This document shows positions 60,759 through 64,000 of a stretch of DNA of 64,000 nucleotides, piece by piece. The stretch's first letter is position 1. Every line of letters starts with the position of its first letter. The stretch covers positions 62,001-126,000 of the forward strand of contig NZ_JOEH01000020.1 in NCBI RefSeq assembly GCF_000719095.1. Direction: 5' to 3'. The notes under the pieces were generated by a model. The model saw only the letters and a list, made by a program, of their open reading frames with translations, ran no database searches and had not been told where the DNA came from. The position numbers and the translations under genes were made by a program. The DNA comes from Streptacidiphilus jeojiense. GTDB lineage: Bacteria; Actinomycetota; Actinomycetes; Streptomycetales; Streptomycetaceae.

Positions 60759-61214
60759 TCAGACGTAGAAGCGGGTGATGGTGTCGGCGACGCAGTGCGG
60801 CTTGCCGCCGTCCTTGTTGCTGATGGTCACCCGCACCACGGCCTGGACCCCGCCGGCCACCTCGGTGACGGACACCAGTTCGGCGGTCGCCCGGATGGTG
60901 GAGCCGACCGGGACCGGCGCCGGGAAGCGGACCTTGTCCGAGCCGTAGTTGACGGCCATCCGGAGGCCGCCCTCGATGCTGTAGCACTCCTTGACCAGCG
61001 CCGGGATCAGCGACAGGGTCAGGTAGCCGTGCGCGATGGTGGTGCCGAAGGGGCCTGCCGCGGCGCGCTCGGGGTCGACATGGATCCACTGGTGGTCGCC
61101 GGTGGCCTCGGCGAAGAGGTTGATCCGGTCCTGGTCGACGGTGAGCCACTCGCTGCTGCCCAGCTCGGTGCCGACGGCCGCGGTGAAATCGGCGAGCGAT
61201 GCGAACGTAGCCAT
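60759..61214 (-). CDS. MaoC-family (R)-hydratase-like protein
   Basis: This 151-residue hotdog protein has the catalytic hydratase-2 motif ATGDHQWIHVDPERAAAGPF (Asp-His pair) and GTTIAHGYLTLSLIP. It probably hydrates enoyl-CoA in (R)-specific fashion, as in PhaJ, and may cooperate with acyl-CoA dehydrogenases. I chose ATG 61214 because the domain begins there; ATG 61235 is open. Confidence 0.87.
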   Translation of the reverse strand: MATFASLADFTAAVGTELGSSEWLTVDQDRINLFAEATGDHQWIHVDPERAAAGPFGTTIAHGYLTLSLIPALVKECYSIEGGLRMAVNYGSDKVRFPAPVPVGSTIRATAELVSVTEVAGGVQAVVRVTISNKDGGKPHCVADTITRFYV

Positions 61215-61269
61215 GCTGACACTCCTCCTGCACATCCGGTGTTGGGTGGAGGCTACAGCTACTGGCGGG

Positions 61270-61713
61270 TCACTTGTCCGCCGACCCCGTCGGTTCCGCC
61301 TGCTGCGCCTGTTCCGCCGCCCACTCCAGCCGCAGGCCGCTGATCAGCTCGGGCACCAGACGCAGCCCGGTGCCGTCCTTGGTGGCCCGGGCGGTGCCGT
61401 GCACCATCACCGAGACCGCGCCCAGCGGGTCCGGCTCGGAGTCCTTGCGGTCGGCGTCCTGATCAGCGCTGTCGACCTGCAGCGCGACTACGGCGCCGTC
61501 CAGGTCGGCGGCCAGGCTGCTGCCGCCGGGGGTGGAGACGATCAGCGTGCCGGAGAAGTCCAGGGCGAAGCTGACCGGCAGTACCACCGGCAGGGCGTGC
61601 CGGGTGTAGACGATGCGGCCGAGCGAGCCGAGGGAGCCGCGCGCGAGCAGGCGCAGGCTTTCGTCGGCGCTGAGCGTGGTCTGCGTGCTCTCGGGGAGGT
61701 CGATCGGGTCCAT
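61270..61713 (-). CDS. Pyridoxamine 5'-phosphate oxidase-family (flavin-binding) protein
   Basis: This 147-residue split-barrel protein contains ESLRLLARGSLGSLGRIVYT, then ALPVVLPVSFALDFSGTLIV. This is the start of the pyridoxamine-phosphate-oxidase-like family common in Streptomyces. It is not the biosynthetic PdxH. The cofactor (FMN or F420) and substrate are unknown. ATG 61713 was chosen for the domain start. Confidence 0.7.
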   Translation of the reverse strand: MDPIDLPESTQTTLSADESLRLLARGSLGSLGRIVYTRHALPVVLPVSFALDFSGTLIVSTPGGSSLAADLDGAVVALQVDSADQDADRKDSEPDPLGAVSVMVHGTARATKDGTGLRLVPELISGLRLEWAAEQAQQAEPTGSADK

Positions 61714-61808
61714 GTCTTCGAGTCTGCTGTCGGAAACTCGTCGGGGGTAGGGCACATAGTCCCGGCAAAGAGTGGGAAAGGGGCATCCGTTGATGGGGGG
61801 CTGTGGGC

Positions 61809-62591
61809 ATGGTGGTGGAGTTGGTGCTGCTGGGGGCGGAGTGCCCCGAGGAACGTGCCTTCGCGGGATCGATCGGGGCGGCCGCAGGGGGCGGGCTGTT
61901 CGCGCAGGTGGTGACGGGGGCGATGTTCGACGCGGGGGCGGGGCGCTGCCAGGTCACCGCGGTTCCGCCGGACGCGGACGCGAACATGCTGCTCACCGCG
62001 GTCAAGGAGGCCGTGGAGCGGGACAGCAGGCTGCTGGTCGTCTATCTGGGCGGCCAGTTCACCTGGGACGTCCGCCGGCGGCGTCCGGTGCTGGTGACCG
62101 CGGGCAGCGGGCGGGACAACGCGCACGGCCGCGGTCTGGCCTGGGACTGGGTGGTCAGTGCGCTGGCGCACGGAGCAGGGGCGGCCCGGGGGGAGTCGCT
62201 GCTGGTGGTCGACGCGGTCGTCGGGGCCGAGGCCTGGGCGAGCGCCTCCTTCGACGCGGTCGGCGTCAGGCTCTGGGGCCGGCTGCAGCCGTACGCGCCG
62301 CCGCGCTGGGGCCGCTCCGGGACTCCCGGCGCGGTGACCGGGGTGGGCGCGGTGACGGCCACGGCGGGGGGCTTCTCCGCGCTGCTGGACCAGGCGGTGC
62401 GGGAGGGGCTGCCGGGCCAGCCCGCGGTCCTCGATCCGGCGGCGCTGCACAGCACCCTGGAGGCCAGGGACACCCCCGGCTCGCGCTGGCTGGGTCCCCC
62501 GGCCGCGTCCAGGTTGCTGCTGCGCAACCGTGCGGTGCTACGGGGGGTACTGCGGGAGACCACTGGGGAACAGCCGTACGGAAGTGATTGA
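61809..62591 (+). CDS. Protein resembling an inactive caspase-fold domain
   Basis: This 260-residue protein starts at ATG 61809, 8 bases after GGGGGG. Residues 59-83 (NMLLTAVKEAVERDSRLLVV to YLGGQ) align by eye with the caspase segment that ends LLVYYSGHG. Residues 112-139 (WDWVVSALAHGAGAARG, then LLVVDAVVG) align with the part that ends VLDCCYSG. The catalytic His and Cys would be replaced (GGQ and DAV). I infer a pseudo-protease or shared fold; other unknown folds are possible. The C-terminus is Leu/Arg-rich. The next gene is a lipoprotein. Confidence 0.4.
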   Translation: MVVELVLLGAECPEERAFAGSIGAAAGGGLFAQVVTGAMFDAGAGRCQVTAVPPDADANMLLTAVKEAVERDSRLLVVYLGGQFTWDVRRRRPVLVTAGSGRDNAHGRGLAWDWVVSALAHGAGAARGESLLVVDAVVGAEAWASASFDAVGVRLWGRLQPYAPPRWGRSGTPGAVTGVGAVTATAGGFSALLDQAVREGLPGQPAVLDPAALHSTLEARDTPGSRWLGPPAASRLLLRNRAVLRGVLRETTGEQPYGSD

Positions 62592-62617
62592 CGTGCACAT
62601 TTCGTTAACGAGAAAAT
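62588..62617 (+). promoter_or_regulatory. Candidate promoter and palindrome before the lipoprotein gene
   Basis: TTGACG (62588-62593) and GAAAAT (62612-62617) are 18 bases apart. The perfect palindrome TCGTTAACGA (62602-62611) lies in the spacer and could be an operator. Confidence 0.45.
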
Positions 62618-62701
62618 CAGCCACACTCAGGACATGACAGCAAACGAGTAATAGTGTGCTGATTCATCGCCACCTGGGGAGTACGCGGCGAGGGGGCATC
62701 A

Positions 62702-63313
62702 ATGCGACACATGGGTGGGACGTTGCGGTGTGGTGCCGCGATCGCCGCTGCCGCTGCGTCCGCCGCGCTGGGTCTCACCGCCTGCTCGGCGGGCGGCACC
62801 GTGCAGACGCTGCCGAGTGCCCCGCAGACCGCGGCCCCGGCACCCTCGGCGGGGGTCTCCGTGCAGGCGGCGCCTTCGGTGCTGCCCAGCAGTATCACCG
62901 GGGTCCTGGTGCTGCGCGCCTACGCGGGCTTCTGGGCGGCGCAGGTCAAGGCTCTGGACAGCGGAACGGTCACCGGCAGCGGTTTGCAGACGTACTCCAT
63001 CGGAGCCGCACTGAGCGGCGCGTACACGGACTCCCAACGGCTGAACCGGGCCGGGCTGTTGATGTCCGGCGCGCCCCGCAGCAATCCGAGCGTGACTGAA
63101 ATCGGCACCGTCGCCCCGTCTAGCGGGGTGCAGAGCGCCACCGTCCAGGACTGCCTGGACATCACCGGCTGGCACCAGATCGACCAGAAGACGCGTCAGC
63201 TGCGCGATCCAGCACATCGGTTGGCCCGGTACCGGGTGACCGCGACGGCTCGAACAGTGGGGGGTGTCTGGATGATCTCCGACGTCCACGAGAACACGGG
63301 GCAGTCGTGCTGA
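62702..63313 (+). CDS. Secreted lipoprotein, function unknown
   Basis: This 203-residue lipoprotein has the signal CGAAIAAAAASAALGL with lipobox GLTAC. A Pro/Ala/Ser tether reaches about residue 60. The globular part begins VLVLRAYAGFWAAQVKALDS and ends ARTVGGVWMISDVHENTG, which resembles actinobacterial secreted stress or transport-associated lipoproteins but is not assigned. GAGGGGG precedes the ATG. Its 3' end overlaps the next start by 7 bases, so the two genes are co-translated. Confidence 0.6.
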   Translation: MRHMGGTLRCGAAIAAAAASAALGLTACSAGGTVQTLPSAPQTAAPAPSAGVSVQAAPSVLPSSITGVLVLRAYAGFWAAQVKALDSGTVTGSGLQTYSIGAALSGAYTDSQRLNRAGLLMSGAPRSNPSVTEIGTVAPSSGVQSATVQDCLDITGWHQIDQKTRQLRDPAHRLARYRVTATARTVGGVWMISDVHENTGQSC

Positions 63314-64000
63314 GGGCCGGGCACCGGCCGCAGTCGCCGACGGTCCGTCACCGGCGCTGGGCAGCACTGCTGGTGGCACTGGTGCTGGCACTCTCCTCGC
63401 CGCTGTGGCTGCACAGCCCGCGTGCGGCCGCGGACACCACTGGACCGTGCGCGATCAACTATGTCTGCGTAGGCGCCAGCACACTTCCGTCGGCCGGCTC
63501 CACCAGCGGTGGCGGCGGGGGAGGGGGTGGCGCGAACGCCTGCTACTACGGCGGCAAGCCGGTCGACTGCAGCAACCAGTACGGCGCACTGGATCCCGCC
63601 AACGGCTGCTACTACATGGAGGCCCAGCCGCAGCCGCCTGCCAACGACCCGCTCTGGGCCGGCAAGGGGCCGGCCGACGGCGCCTTCTACCTGCAGACCT
63701 GCCCCAACCAGGCCGGAGGCGACACCGTCGAGGTCTTCATCGCGGGCGGCCCCCCGGCCGCTGCGGTGACCCCCGCCGCGCTGGCCCTCAGGGCACGCGA
63801 CGCGATCCACCTCGGCACCCCGGTCGTGCACACCGCGCCCGGCGGGACCGCACTGGTGGGGGCTCCGATCTGGCTGTGGATCGACACCGGGGGCAACGCC
63901 TGGGCCGGCCCGGGCCCCGACCACGGAATCACCAAGGTGGAGACGGACGGCGCGCTCACCGTGACCTTGACGGTGTGGTCCACCGGGATCACCTGGGACA
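63307..64000 (+). CDS. Secreted glycine-rich-linker protein (cut by the window end)
   Basis: The frame is open from GTG 63307 to the end of the window. It encodes a signal peptide (WAALLVALVLALSSPLWL, cleaved near AAA). A Cys-containing segment and a run of eight glycines follow, then repeated CYY motifs (NACYYGGKPVDC, NGCYYMEAQPQPP) and a beta-rich domain with GAPIWLWIDTGGNAWAGPGP and VTLTVWSTGITW. The pattern is typical of Streptomyces cell-surface proteins secreted with an adjacent lipoprotein. The function is unknown. The C-terminus lies outside the window. Confidence 0.65.
   Translation, partial: MLRAGHRPQSPTVRHRRWAALLVALVLALSSPLWLHSPRAAADTTGPCAINYVCVGASTLPSAGSTSGGGGGGGGANACYYGGKPVDCSNQYGALDPANGCYYMEAQPQPPANDPLWAGKGPADGAFYLQTCPNQAGGDTVEVFIAGGPPAAAVTPAALALRARDAIHLGTPVVHTAPGGTALVGAPIWLWIDTGGNAWAGPGPDHGITKVETDGALTVTLTVWSTGITWD

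Overview
The window is chromosomal DNA from a high-GC actinomycete of the Streptomyces type (Streptomyces, Kitasatospora or Streptacidiphilus). Signs are strong G/C bias at third codon positions, many GTG starts, ATGA/GTGA gene overlaps, several leaderless promoters (a TANNNT box 6-8 bases before the start codon), Tat-type and lipoprotein secretion signals, F420-type oxidoreductases, PaaABCDE, MurT/GatD and an actinobacterial 6-phosphofructokinase. I saw no rRNA, tRNA, CRISPR array, transposase or phage gene. There are about 65 protein genes; the first and last run off the ends.

Layout. 1-1.25 kb: the end of an ECF41-type sigma factor and an HD hydrolase. 1.3-9.1 kb: a FadR/FCD-type GntR regulator, a DapA-family lyase, an IlvD/EDD sugar-acid dehydratase and a four-gene ABC importer, probably one operon for a sugar acid. 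9.2-10.7 kb: a flavin reductase-like protein and a membrane-anchored thaumatin-like protein. 10.75-17.2 kb: an accessory segment of visibly lower GC. It starts with two gene fragments (TetR, serine hydrolase), then a DUF2690 secreted protein, a 1025-residue secreted protein with lysozyme-like and golvesin-like parts, a lipoprotein and two membrane proteins, one carrying a 34-bp perfect palindrome. 17.2-23 kb: phenylacetate catabolism, paaK-paaI divergent from paaABCDE with a repressor-type operator between them. 23-32.7 kb: assorted single genes (lipoprotein, YjbR, two GNATs, PLP dehydratase, HAD, DUF385, a sterol-oxidase-like flavoprotein, a receptor Ser/Thr kinase, a ROK regulator).

32.8-36.9 kb: a sugar operon alternating two Gfo/Idh/MocA dehydrogenases with two TIM-barrel isomerases, divergent from the ROK regulator. 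37-42.9 kb: SRPBCC, carboxylesterase, DUF5994, PARG-like, a frameshifted S66 peptidase, VanZ and STAS genes. 43-45.8 kb: a secreted GH16 glucanase with a CebR-like box, and a LacI regulator. 45.9-48.3 kb: two secreted acid phosphatases of different families, divergent. 48.4-51.7 kb: an MFS exporter and its TetR regulator with four evenly spaced operators, then a CtaG-type protein. 51.8-56.9 kb: a D-2-hydroxyacid dehydrogenase, pfkA, gatD-murT and def. 57-61.7 kb: a TetR/acyl-CoA dehydrogenase pair, SRPBCC, metallo-hydrolase, MaoC and flavin-binding proteins. 61.8-64 kb: a protein that looks like an inactive caspase-fold domain, a lipoprotein and a secreted protein cut by the window end.

How they work together: the window holds two carbohydrate-acid or sugar oxidation operons under local regulators, the epoxidase arm of phenylacetate breakdown without its ring-opening and beta-oxidation genes, and core cell-wall genes (MurT/GatD amidate lipid II). 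The most likely undescribed material is the low-GC secreted-protein segment, the twin dehydrogenase/isomerase sugar operon, and the caspase-like pseudoenzyme. All functional assignments come from reading motifs; no database search was run.
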